Origin: MFD04716-140 sp963703125
GTDB lineage: Bacteria; Bacteroidota; Bacteroidia; Flavobacteriales; Flavobacteriaceae
Direction of reading: 5' to 3'
Length of the DNA: 64,000 nt
NCBI GenBank assembly: GCA_963703125.1
Contig: OY969790.1
Location: 3,534,001-3,598,000, forward strand
The notes below the pieces were generated by a model. The model searched no databases. It saw only the letters and a list, made by a program, of their open reading frames with translations, and was not told where the DNA came from. The position numbers and the translations under genes are program-made. Shown in pieces: positions 49,726 to 57,504 of the stretch (within the stretch, counting starts at the first letter, position 1; each line of letters begins with the position of its first letter).

Positions 49726-51228
49726 ATGAAAAAGAAAACATTACAATTTATGGCATTAACTGGCGCATTTTTGGTTCTAAGTTCCTGCTCCGAAACTGAA
49801 TCTGCTTTTGTTGACGAGACCGCCTCAACAATTGAAACTGAGATCGATTCGAATGCCGATGGCACTCAAATGGATTTGGCGAAGGCCGAATTTACTGTTA
49901 CAATTGAAAATGTGAGTACTCCAAAACCAATTTTTGAAAGCGGCGTATTTCATACCCCTGTGGGTAAAAACGAACCAGCCCCACTATTTCCTGGTGATTA
50001 CTACGAGTTTGAAATCAATGCTGGCCCCGTTGTGTTACCGAACGATGGAGGGACAAGACTGTCCTTCGTCACCATGTTCGTACAATCAAATGATTTGTTT
50101 TTTGCCCCTGATGAAGACGGTATAGCACTATATGATGATAGCGGAATGGCCATTGGATGCAATGGAACTCCAGCAGATGTAACGGACCAAATAGCACTTT
50201 GGGATGCTGGTACCGAAGTAAATGAAATGACGGGCGGACCCAATCAGAAACCACAACAAGATGCCACAGTGGAAGATCAGGGCATCGATGAGAACGGGGT
50301 GGTAACAAAAATAACCAATAATTACTGCTCTTTTGGCAATATACTGCCAGAAAATAATCAGGTCATAAAAGTTACTATTGAGAACGTAGGTTCAGCGAGA
50401 TTTAAAGTGCGAATTAAAAATGTTTCGAATGGCATGACCATCTCGACACCAGCATTAGGAGCGGATACAAGGGCGGCAGTTCCTATTTCACCGGGTGTTT
50501 ATGCCGTTCATACGATGCCAGCACCTTTTTTCGAAGAAGGTAAGGCCGCTTCAGGAGCTGGTTCGGTAGGGAGTATTAACGGTGTTGAGGATATTGCCGA
50601 AGATGGTTTTCTAGATGCTTTGTTGATCGATACCAAGGAGGCCACAGGATTAATTGTTCCTTTATCTCCCGGGGTTTGGGCATCACATAAATCAGGGATT
50701 CAACCGCTGTTCCAAAATAATTCTCCTGATTTGGGTGAGGGACTGGATGGAATTGCAGAAGACGGGTCGCCGATGAAGTTGGCCGAAATACTAGTAACAA
50801 AGGAGGGTGTGCTTAATTCTTCAGTATTTAATACTCCTACGGGTGCAGCCGAGCCCGGTGCGATAGGACCTGGAGGCAGTTATATGTTTTCATTTTCCGC
50901 GGAAGAGGGGGAAAGCCTATCCCTGGCAACCATGTTCGTGCAAAGCAACGACTGGTTCTATTCCTTTGGAGGGGAAGGACTGACCTTGTTTAACAACGGT
51001 GTCCCGGTAAGTGGCGAAGTTACTGAACATGTATTCCTTTATGATGTGGGTAGTGAGGAAGACGAATTCCCAGGTGCCGGATTGCATCAAGTTATTCGAC
51101 AATCGGGGATCGATTCCGGACCACAAGACCAAAACATGAATGTTCGGCTAGTTGATGAGATGTCGTATCCAAATATTCCTACGACATCAAATGTAATAAA
51201 GGTGACCATTGGGTCCGTAAATAAATAA
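49726..51228 (+). CDS. Lipoprotein with two spondin-N domains
   Basis: 500 residues. Signal peptide with lipobox LSSCSE, Cys about 21. Two spondin_N-like domains: about 55-230 (FTVTIENVSTPKPIFESGVFHTPVG...LSFVTMFVQSNDLFFAPDEDGIALYDD) and about 360-500 (GVLNSSVFNTPTGAAEPGA...LSLATMFVQSNDWFYSFGGEGLTLFNN), sharing the PG.YEF...LS.VTMFVQSND block. The linker has two related blocks (PGVYAVHT, PGVWASHK), each followed by GEG/EDG repeats. Spondin_N proteins in bacteria are secreted or surface proteins of unknown role. It ends at a strong terminator. Confidence 0.85.
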   Translation: MKKKTLQFMALTGAFLVLSSCSETESAFVDETASTIETEIDSNADGTQMDLAKAEFTVTIENVSTPKPIFESGVFHTPVGKNEPAPLFPGDYYEFEINAGPVVLPNDGGTRLSFVTMFVQSNDLFFAPDEDGIALYDDSGMAIGCNGTPADVTDQIALWDAGTEVNEMTGGPNQKPQQDATVEDQGIDENGVVTKITNNYCSFGNILPENNQVIKVTIENVGSARFKVRIKNVSNGMTISTPALGADTRAAVPISPGVYAVHTMPAPFFEEGKAASGAGSVGSINGVEDIAEDGFLDALLIDTKEATGLIVPLSPGVWASHKSGIQPLFQNNSPDLGEGLDGIAEDGSPMKLAEILVTKEGVLNSSVFNTPTGAAEPGAIGPGGSYMFSFSAEEGESLSLATMFVQSNDWFYSFGGEGLTLFNNGVPVSGEVTEHVFLYDVGSEEDEFPGAGLHQVIRQSGIDSGPQDQNMNVRLVDEMSYPNIPTTSNVIKVTIGSVNK

Positions 51229-51247
51229 TGAGCCTTGTAATTTAATT

Positions 51248-51292
51248 GACCGTAAAAAGACCTTGGATTTAATCCAAGGTCTTTTTACGGTC
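51248..51292. terminator. 22-bp perfect inverted-repeat terminator
   Basis: Arms of 22 bases (starting GACCGTAAAAAGACC, and its complement), with a single central T at 51270. Each side has poly-A/T stretches. It separates the spondin gene and the converging membrane protein gene and should stop transcription both ways. Confidence 0.9.
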
Positions 51293-51308
51293 ATAATATG
51301 TTATAATC

Positions 51309-51791
51309 TTACTCCCATGTATCAATATGACCGTTGATATCATCAAATTTATAACTGCCAACGAGATCTTTTCGGTATTTAAAAGCTAACAAGGTAATTC
51401 CGAGCAAAAGAAAATGCAATAAAAAAATCAAAACACCTAATGGCATAAAAGTATCAGGAATAACATGGTCCGCATATTCGCTTGAACCCAATAAAATAAA
51501 TAGGACATCCAACATTTTAAATACATACACAAAAAAAATAACATATAGGGCATACTCCAAGTTTCTCATATTTGGATCTGCAACTTCACCTTCCCTGATT
51601 TTGAACCATAAAGCATATAAAAATGTAAAATGAACAATGCTCAAAAATGGGAAAATATAATTATCGATTTTAAAAAAATAAAACTTATTGGTATATAGAC
51701 CGTAAAAACTGAAAATGTTCAAGAGGATTAGGATACCAATTGACAGTGATAATATACGCTTCCAAGTCAATAAACTTAAAATAAAGTTCAT
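51309..51791 (-). CDS. Small multi-pass membrane protein
   Basis: 160 residues from MNFILSLLTWKRIL; an upstream ATG at 51824 adds 11 residues before it and is less likely. Four hydrophobic helices at about 11-30, 38-60, 77-100 and 112-136. No known domain is recognised. It is followed on the same strand upstream by another small membrane protein, after 200 bases. Confidence 0.65.
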   Translation of the reverse strand: MNFILSLLTWKRILSLSIGILILLNIFSFYGLYTNKFYFFKIDNYIFPFLSIVHFTFLYALWFKIREGEVADPNMRNLEYALYVIFFVYVFKMLDVLFILLGSSEYADHVIPDTFMPLGVLIFLLHFLLLGITLLAFKYRKDLVGSYKFDDINGHIDTWE

Positions 51792-51993
51792 ATGTATTGT
51801 ATTTTGGGGATTTGGGGGACCCATCGTTTAGTACAAAGAACGTACCTCATTTTTTATTATTTTAAAAATATCGATGAAGTGCAAGTAATGTTGGCAACCT
51901 CTTTAAAAGTGTTGTGAGATAACATCAAATGGCTTAATACGAAGTACTCAAAGCGTGCCCCAAAATTCAAATAGAATCAACCTTTTAACCTTC

Positions 51994-52437
51994 TTAAGAA
52001 ATCCATCCCTTGGCTATTGAGCTTTTAGAAAATAGCAGTAAGGCTATAGCTACAAGAATAATCATTAAAGGCATAATCATTCCTTGAAAGGTACCATATA
52101 CTTCGGCTGCATTGGTCATAAAAAAAGAATAGGACATTTGTACAACAATTGCAATCAATGAAATCACAAATACTGTTTTGGCCCATTTCTTCCGAAGAAG
52201 AAGTGCAATGCACCCTAGTAAACCTCCCCATACCGCTATTGCAAAAGCAGCTGTGACCCATGCAGGGGTATTGTTCATCAGTTCTTGTTGCTCGGTGGTC
52301 ATGGCAGATTTTATCTCATCGGTCATATAGGCTTGCCCCAAATAAGCCATTGCGCCCATAAGGTTCCATACCAATGCAATTACACTGACTATCCAAAACC
52401 ATACGGGTGGTTTTATAATTGAATTTTGAGTGGTCAT
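51994..52437 (-). CDS. Small hydrophobic membrane protein (four helices)
   Basis: 147 residues: a short N-terminal cytoplasmic piece, then hydrophobic helices at about 12-30, 60-80, 88-108 and 118-138. A run of charged residues (LLRKKWAKT) marks the loop. Relatives are annotated in databases as putative sugar transporters or hypotheticals with no good evidence. It is divergent from the truA-like gene. Confidence 0.65.
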   Translation of the reverse strand: MTTQNSIIKPPVWFWIVSVIALVWNLMGAMAYLGQAYMTDEIKSAMTTEQQELMNNTPAWVTAAFAIAVWGGLLGCIALLLRKKWAKTVFVISLIAIVVQMSYSFFMTNAAEVYGTFQGMIMPLMIILVAIALLLFSKSSIAKGWIS

Positions 52438-52547
52438 AGTTTGAATTTTTAGTTGGTTACGGTATTAAATTACGAAATATTTCAATTAACAAAGTACATT
52501 CAATAATTTGTAAATAGGTTTCTTGGACGCTTCAAACGGATTTGTAA

Positions 52548-52555
52548 TATCTTTG
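52548..52555 (+). promoter_or_regulatory. Bacteroidota -7 box (TATCTTTG) for the truA-like gene
   Basis: A perfect TAnnTTTG ending 6 nt before the ATG at 52562, again placing the transcript start at the start codon. Confidence 0.55.
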
Positions 52556-52561
52556 ATTCAC

Positions 52562-53347
52562 ATGTTTACAGAAAAACACTATTACTTGATACGTCTTCAA
52601 TATCTAGGATTTAGATACAGTGGTTGGCAAAAGCAACCGGCACAGAAGACCATTGAAAGTATGTTGATAAAAACGCTGAAGTTTATACTTCCAGCGCGCA
52701 AGTTTAAAGTTTTAGGGGCTGGTAGGACCGATGCCAAGGTATCGGCCTTGGATGCGGCCTTTGAATTATTCCTTGAAGGTCCGCCCATTGAAAACGTGGA
52801 GGACTTTATAATTCTTTTCAACAAGAATCTCCCGCCGGATATTCGAATCACGGAAATATCCTTGGTAAACGAAAACTTTAATATAATTCAAAATAGCAAG
52901 CTCAAGGAATATGTATATCTATTTTCCTATGGAAGCAAAAACCACCCGTTCAGTGCCCCTTTTTTGGCCAATATTTTAGAAGATCTTAATATTGGGCTTA
53001 TGATGGAAGCTGCTAAATTATTTGAGGGCACTCATGATTTTTCACATTACACAGCACGGCTCCAGAAAAATGCCAAGGTCATAAGGACCATTGTTTCATG
53101 TGCTATTCAAGAGAACGATTTTTTAGAAGCCAATTTTTTCCCAAAAACAAGCTATGCTTTTGTTGTGCAAGGCGAAGGGTTTATGCGCTACCAGATCAGA
53201 ATGATGATGGGGGCCATCATTCAATTGGGAAAGGGAGCCATTTCCCTTGAACAATTTAAAAGCACATTGTCGGGAGGGACTACAATGCAATTAAATTATG
53301 TGGCACCTGGTTCTGGACTACTTTTACATAAAATGGAATTCAAATAA
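52562..53347 (+). CDS. Divergent tRNA pseudouridine synthase A-like protein
   Basis: 261 residues from the ATG at 52562; upstream in-frame starts would lie in the promoter. TruA family: the first motif HYYLIRLQYLGFRYSGWQKQP, the catalytic aspartate motif VLGAGRTDAKVSALDA (Arg-Thr-Asp intact, but the canonical GVHA is replaced by KVSA) and the C-terminal GEGFMRYQIRMMMGAIIQLGKG. It could modify a different tRNA position or a non-tRNA substrate. A normal truA is likely elsewhere in the genome. Confidence 0.75.
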   Translation: MFTEKHYYLIRLQYLGFRYSGWQKQPAQKTIESMLIKTLKFILPARKFKVLGAGRTDAKVSALDAAFELFLEGPPIENVEDFIILFNKNLPPDIRITEISLVNENFNIIQNSKLKEYVYLFSYGSKNHPFSAPFLANILEDLNIGLMMEAAKLFEGTHDFSHYTARLQKNAKVIRTIVSCAIQENDFLEANFFPKTSYAFVVQGEGFMRYQIRMMMGAIIQLGKGAISLEQFKSTLSGGTTMQLNYVAPGSGLLLHKMEFK

Positions 53348-53386
53348 ATCACCCCACTTTATAAACAATATTTAAAGACCCATACG

Positions 53387-54478
53387 ATGTCCAAAAAGAA
53401 AAATGGAAACAAGCTAAGTCAAAAGAAATTCTTTAAACGTCAGGGAAAGCTCGGAAAAGCTCCAGGTACCATTACCTACATGGGCAGTAAAGAAAAAGCC
53501 GACAGTAAGACAAATATTATTGAATTTAGTGAGAATTTTTATGAAACGCAGGTACCCGAAAACATTGAACAAATTGCAGTTCACAAGGATACCCCGACCG
53601 TTTCCTGGGTGAATATTACCGGTTTGAGCGATGAGCCGTTTATTGATGAAGTTGGGAAACAATTCGGTTTGAATCCATTGGTATTGGAAGATGCGGTCAA
53701 TACGACCCAACGACCCAAAATAGACGAATACGACAGTTACATTTTTGGTGTTTTCAAAATGCTCTATCTAAACGAAACCAATGAATTGGTTTGTGAGCAT
53801 GTCGCAATCGTGCTCTTGGAGAACTGTGTTTTGGTTTTCCAAGAAATGGAGAAGGATGTTTTTGAGGGCGTAAGGGAGCGAATTTCAACGCAATTGGGGC
53901 GCATAAGGGCCAAGGGATCCGATTATCTCTTTTTTGCCTTATTGGATGCTATTATTGATAACTATTTTGTGGTTTTGGAAAATGTAAACCATAAGATTGA
54001 AATTTTGGAGGAAGAGGTGTATGATAATCCAAATCCAGATGTAGCCCATGCAATCCAGAGCTTAAAAAAAGAGGTGTTGAAAATTAGGCAGTGGGTGTAT
54101 CCAGTGAAAGAATTGGTGGGTAGATTAATTGATTCGGAATGCAAATTGATTTCCAAAGACACAAAGATATATTTACGGGATGCCCTAGATCATTCGGTAG
54201 AAATCAACGATAGCTTACAAATTTATCGAGAAATGACCATGAGCCTTATGGAAATGTATATGAGCAACATGAGCAATAAAATGAACGAGGTCATGAAAGT
54301 ATTGACCATTATGGCTTCCATTTTTATACCGCTTACCTTTATTGTCGGAGTTTATGGGATGAACTTTGATAATATTCCTGAGCTACACTGGAAGAATGGT
54401 TATTTTATGGTATGGGGAATCATGATAGCAATTTTCTTGGGCATGGTGATTTATTTCAAAAAGAAACATTGGCTTTAG
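53387..54478 (+). CDS. corA: CorA family magnesium/cobalt transporter
   Basis: 363 residues. A long cytoplasmic N-terminal region with the family's aromatic/acidic core and a long helix, then two membrane helices at about 300-322 and 336-355. The YGMNFD (GMN) pore signature is intact at the loop between them. CorA is the main Mg2+ channel; the N-terminus here is charged and Lys-rich (KKKNGNKLSQKKFFKRQGK), which is a small oddity. It has a 39-base gap after the truA-like gene. Confidence 0.93.
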   Translation: MSKKKNGNKLSQKKFFKRQGKLGKAPGTITYMGSKEKADSKTNIIEFSENFYETQVPENIEQIAVHKDTPTVSWVNITGLSDEPFIDEVGKQFGLNPLVLEDAVNTTQRPKIDEYDSYIFGVFKMLYLNETNELVCEHVAIVLLENCVLVFQEMEKDVFEGVRERISTQLGRIRAKGSDYLFFALLDAIIDNYFVVLENVNHKIEILEEEVYDNPNPDVAHAIQSLKKEVLKIRQWVYPVKELVGRLIDSECKLISKDTKIYLRDALDHSVEINDSLQIYREMTMSLMEMYMSNMSNKMNEVMKVLTIMASIFIPLTFIVGVYGMNFDNIPELHWKNGYFMVWGIMIAIFLGMVIYFKKKHWL

Positions 54479-54538
54479 CACAATTTTGCCAATGACCGTT
54501 CATGGATAATCACCTTGGTAAGATCGGATAAAAAGATT

Positions 54539-55423
54539 TTAATCGAAAAGATCGGAAGATAGGTATCGATCTCCTCGATCACAAACAATGGATACAATCA
54601 CGCCCGATTTCAAGGTTTCTGCCAACCGAAGGGCCGACACTGCCGCGCCACCGCTACTTACCCCTGAAAATATACCTTCTTCTTTCGCCAATCTTCGTGC
54701 CATTTCAGAAGCTTCTTCTTGACTCACCTCCATTATTTTATCAACTTTTTTAGCGTCAAAAATTTTAGGAAGATATTCTTCGGGCCATTTTCGTATACCA
54801 GGTATACTAGAACCTTCGGTTGGCTGAACGCCAACAATTGTTATTTCTTTATTGCACTCCTTTAGATAGGTTGACGTGCCCATAATAGTCCCGGTCGTTC
54901 CCATGGCAGAAACGAAATGGGTTATTTTGCCAACGGTATCTTGCCATATTTCCGGCCCTGTTGTTTTGTAATGCGCCTTCCAATTATCATCATTTGCAAA
55001 TTGGTCTACCATTATAAAGCCTTCATTCCTCACTTTTGCCTCGGCATAGTCCCTAGCACCTTCAATGCCCACTTCAGTTGAAGTAAGGGTAACCTTTGCG
55101 CCATAGGCACGCATGGTCTGTACTCTTTCCTTTGTGGAATTCTCGGGCATTACAAGCTCAATGTTCAATCCGTAAATCCCGGCAATCATGGCCAATGCTA
55201 TGCCCGTATTTCCACTGGTTGCTTCGATCAATTTGGAGTTTTTGTCAAAATCCCCCCTTTTTAGACCACTTTCAATCATGTTCAAAGCTGGGCGATCCTT
55301 GACACTGCCCCCGGGATTATGCCCTTCCAACTTAAAATAAAGCTTTACATCTTTATTTTTGTTCAATGTTCTTGATTCTACCAGTGGAGTATTCCCAATT
55401 AGGTCTAGAATTGTATTAGGCAT
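54539..55423 (-). CDS. cysM: Cysteine synthase B
   Basis: 294 residues from the ATG at 55423, the natural N-terminus MPNTILDLIGNTPLV; the upstream frame overlaps cysE. PLP-dependent: the PLP lysine in GGSVKDRPA, SGNTGIALAMI phosphate-binding loop, the GTTGTIMG loop, and GVSSGGAAV. It makes cysteine from O-acetylserine and sulfide (or thiosulfate). It overlaps cysE by 8 bases in the same transcript. Confidence 0.94.
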   Translation of the reverse strand: MPNTILDLIGNTPLVESRTLNKNKDVKLYFKLEGHNPGGSVKDRPALNMIESGLKRGDFDKNSKLIEATSGNTGIALAMIAGIYGLNIELVMPENSTKERVQTMRAYGAKVTLTSTEVGIEGARDYAEAKVRNEGFIMVDQFANDDNWKAHYKTTGPEIWQDTVGKITHFVSAMGTTGTIMGTSTYLKECNKEITIVGVQPTEGSSIPGIRKWPEEYLPKIFDAKKVDKIMEVSQEEASEMARRLAKEEGIFSGVSSGGAAVSALRLAETLKSGVIVSIVCDRGDRYLSSDLFD

Positions 55424-56201
55424 TCGTTTTGATTTTAATTTCGGGGGTATGAAATACGGTTGAATTGGGAGGTACCGACTCCGTAATCCACGCATTTCCG
55501 CCTATAATGCTATTTTCGCCGATAACTGTTTTTCCGCCAAGAATCGTGGCATTTGCATAAATGGTTACATTGTTCTCAATGGTAGGATGACGTTTTTTTC
55601 TTTGCAGACTTTTTGCCACATAAAGGGCACCAAGAGTAACTCCCTGATAGATTTTTACATGGTCTTTAATAATTGCCGTTTCCCCTATAACGACCCCCGT
55701 GGCATGGTCAATAAAAAACGATTTGCCAATTTGTGCTCCAGGGTTTATATCCACACCGGTTTGACGGTGCGCATATTCGGTCATTAATCTTGGAACTAGC
55801 GGAAAACCATCTTTATACAGTTCATGTGCCAATCGGTAAATCGCGATGGCGTAAAATCCTGGATAGGCCATGTAAACTTCTTCTATCGACAATGAAGCCG
55901 GGTCACAATCAACGATAGCTTCGGCGTCCAAATTAAGGCTTTCCAAAATATGGGGAAGATTTACAACATAGTTGTCCCATACTTTTTTGCAAGGTCGGTC
56001 CACTTCCCAACAGGCCAATTTTACAAGTTCATCAAACTCCTTTTCCAGCAAGTCCAAATTTTCGGGGACAGGGGTATCAATATCAAAAAGAGTGTAAAAA
56101 AGTCGGTCAGTGAATACTTCAACTTTTTTCTTTAAAGCATATCGCAGGTTAGGCTGTTTCTTATGGGCTATAATTTTTTGTACTATATCTGATCGGTTCA
56201 T
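55416..56201 (-). CDS. cysE: Serine O-acetyltransferase
   Basis: 261 residues, the long (EpsC/CysE) form. The N-terminal helical bundle (1-110) precedes the left-handed beta-helix with HRQTGVDINPGAQIGKSFFIDHATGVVIGETAIIKDHVKIYQGVTLGA; the catalytic Asp/His pair lies in this stretch. The C-terminus ITESVPPNSTVF and the final residues ending IKIKTNA lack the canonical CysK-binding Ile tail, so the CysE-CysK complex may not form. It is the first gene of the cysE-cysM unit. Confidence 0.92.
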   Translation of the reverse strand: MNRSDIVQKIIAHKKQPNLRYALKKKVEVFTDRLFYTLFDIDTPVPENLDLLEKEFDELVKLACWEVDRPCKKVWDNYVVNLPHILESLNLDAEAIVDCDPASLSIEEVYMAYPGFYAIAIYRLAHELYKDGFPLVPRLMTEYAHRQTGVDINPGAQIGKSFFIDHATGVVIGETAIIKDHVKIYQGVTLGALYVAKSLQRKKRHPTIENNVTIYANATILGGKTVIGENSIIGGNAWITESVPPNSTVFHTPEIKIKTNA

Positions 56202-56295
56202 TCGCGTTTAGTTCAAATTCAAAATTAACCATAAATTTAAAAGCACTTTATGGTAAATGGTTAACTTTAGCTTAAAATCACAAGTACTAGGTCGT

Positions 56296-56976
56296 ATGTT
56301 ACATCCATTAATTACCCAAAGCTTAATTGACTTTTTAACCAAGTTGGAGAATAACAACAATCGGGAATGGTTTGAAGAAAATAAGAAAGCGTTCAAATCA
56401 CATGAAGAAACAGCAAAAAAGTTTTTCATTTCCGTAATGGAAAGTCTTAAGAAGCATGATGAAATCGAGAAAATGAAGGTTTTTCGTATTTACCGGGATG
56501 TTCGATTCTCCAATGATAAGACCCCATATAAAGCACATCTTGCCTGTTCATTTTCTAGGGCGGGAGCCAATTTACGGGGAGGCTATTATGTACATATTAA
56601 ACCAAAGGAAAGTTTTATAGCGACCGGTTTTTGGGAACCAAACAAAGATGATCTGCTAAGAATACGAAAAGAACTGGAGCTTGATGCAGATGATTTCCGA
56701 CGCGTTACCAATGAAAAATCTTTTAAAAAAGTGTGGGGAGACCTTGTTGGTGATGAAGTTATGACAGCTCCCAAGGGTTTTGATAAGGAACACGCGAACA
56801 TTGACCTCATTAGGCGTAAGCAGTTCATTTTTGTCAGAAAATTCACAGACGACCACGTAGTATCAAAAGATTTCGGAAAATTAATAGATGACTCGTTCAA
56901 AATTGTACGACCCTACTTTGATCTTATGAGTGAAGTACTTACCACCAATTTGGATGGGGAATCCCTATTGGGCTAG
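56296..56976 (+). CDS. DUF2461 (TIGR02453) family protein
   Basis: 226 residues from the ATG at 56296. The upstream ATG at 56257 adds 13 residues including a likely -7 box (TAACTTTA at 56262), so the shorter start is preferred. DUF2461 features: LENNNNREWFEENKKAFKSHEE at the N-terminus, and the KVFRIYRDVRFSNDKTPYKAHLACSFSR core, then GGYYVHIKPKESFIATGFW. Function unknown. It converges with and overlaps the next gene by 12 bases. Confidence 0.83.
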   Translation: MLHPLITQSLIDFLTKLENNNNREWFEENKKAFKSHEETAKKFFISVMESLKKHDEIEKMKVFRIYRDVRFSNDKTPYKAHLACSFSRAGANLRGGYYVHIKPKESFIATGFWEPNKDDLLRIRKELELDADDFRRVTNEKSFKKVWGDLVGDEVMTAPKGFDKEHANIDLIRRKQFIFVRKFTDDHVVSKDFGKLIDDSFKIVRPYFDLMSEVLTTNLDGESLLG

Positions 56977-57372
56977 TACAGCTTCAAATAGTTGGATCTG
57001 GTCTTTGTAGCGGGCAATTACCATATTCATCATTCTTTTATTCAAGGCCGAGGAGTTTTGAATGTACAATTCATATTCTTCAACCGTAAATTGCCCTATG
57101 ATCATACCTTTTAGGGAATTCCGAAATTTGATATCCTTTTGAACCGCGTTCTCTATATAATCCATCCTTTTTTCCAGGGAAAGATCGTAAAATCGATTTT
57201 TGTACTTCCCTATGTAATTCCGAAGGGCGGCAATTAAAAGGTCATTTTGAAATTTGATGACCGGGCGCAATGTCCTATTTTGAAATTCTTCTTCGGCGCA
57301 GGTGGACTCATAAATAACAGCGGATAAAATTGTGGGCCTAATATGGAGAAGGTTGTGGGAACGATCACTCAT
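56965..57372 (-). CDS. Conserved hypothetical helical protein
   Basis: 135 residues, largely alpha-helical. The middle (NYIGKYKNRFYDLSLEKRMDYIENAVQKDIKFRNSLKGMIIGQFTVEEYELYIQNSSALNKRMMNMVIARYKDQIQLF) suggests a small helical bundle; relatives are sometimes labelled glyoxalase without basis. Its 3' end overlaps the DUF2461 gene on the other strand by 12 bases, so the two transcripts converge. Confidence 0.65.
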   Translation of the reverse strand: MSDRSHNLLHIRPTILSAVIYESTCAEEEFQNRTLRPVIKFQNDLLIAALRNYIGKYKNRFYDLSLEKRMDYIENAVQKDIKFRNSLKGMIIGQFTVEEYELYIQNSSALNKRMMNMVIARYKDQIQLFEAVLAQ

Positions 57373-57461
57373 TTTTGGAAGTTTTTATAAAGTTAGAAGT
57401 AAAAGGCCCCTCTATATCTATAAACAACTGTGAGTTTTTAACGAGGTTATAAACAAAAAGA

Positions 57462-57482
57462 CCATCAACTTTGAATTGATGG
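57462..57482 (-). terminator. Terminator of the VPS10-like gene
   Basis: A 7-bp stem CCATCAA / TTGATGG with a 7-base loop; on the minus strand it is followed by CTTTTTGTTT. Confidence 0.75.
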
Positions 57483-57504
57483 CCCTTTTATAAGTAATTT
57501 GTCT

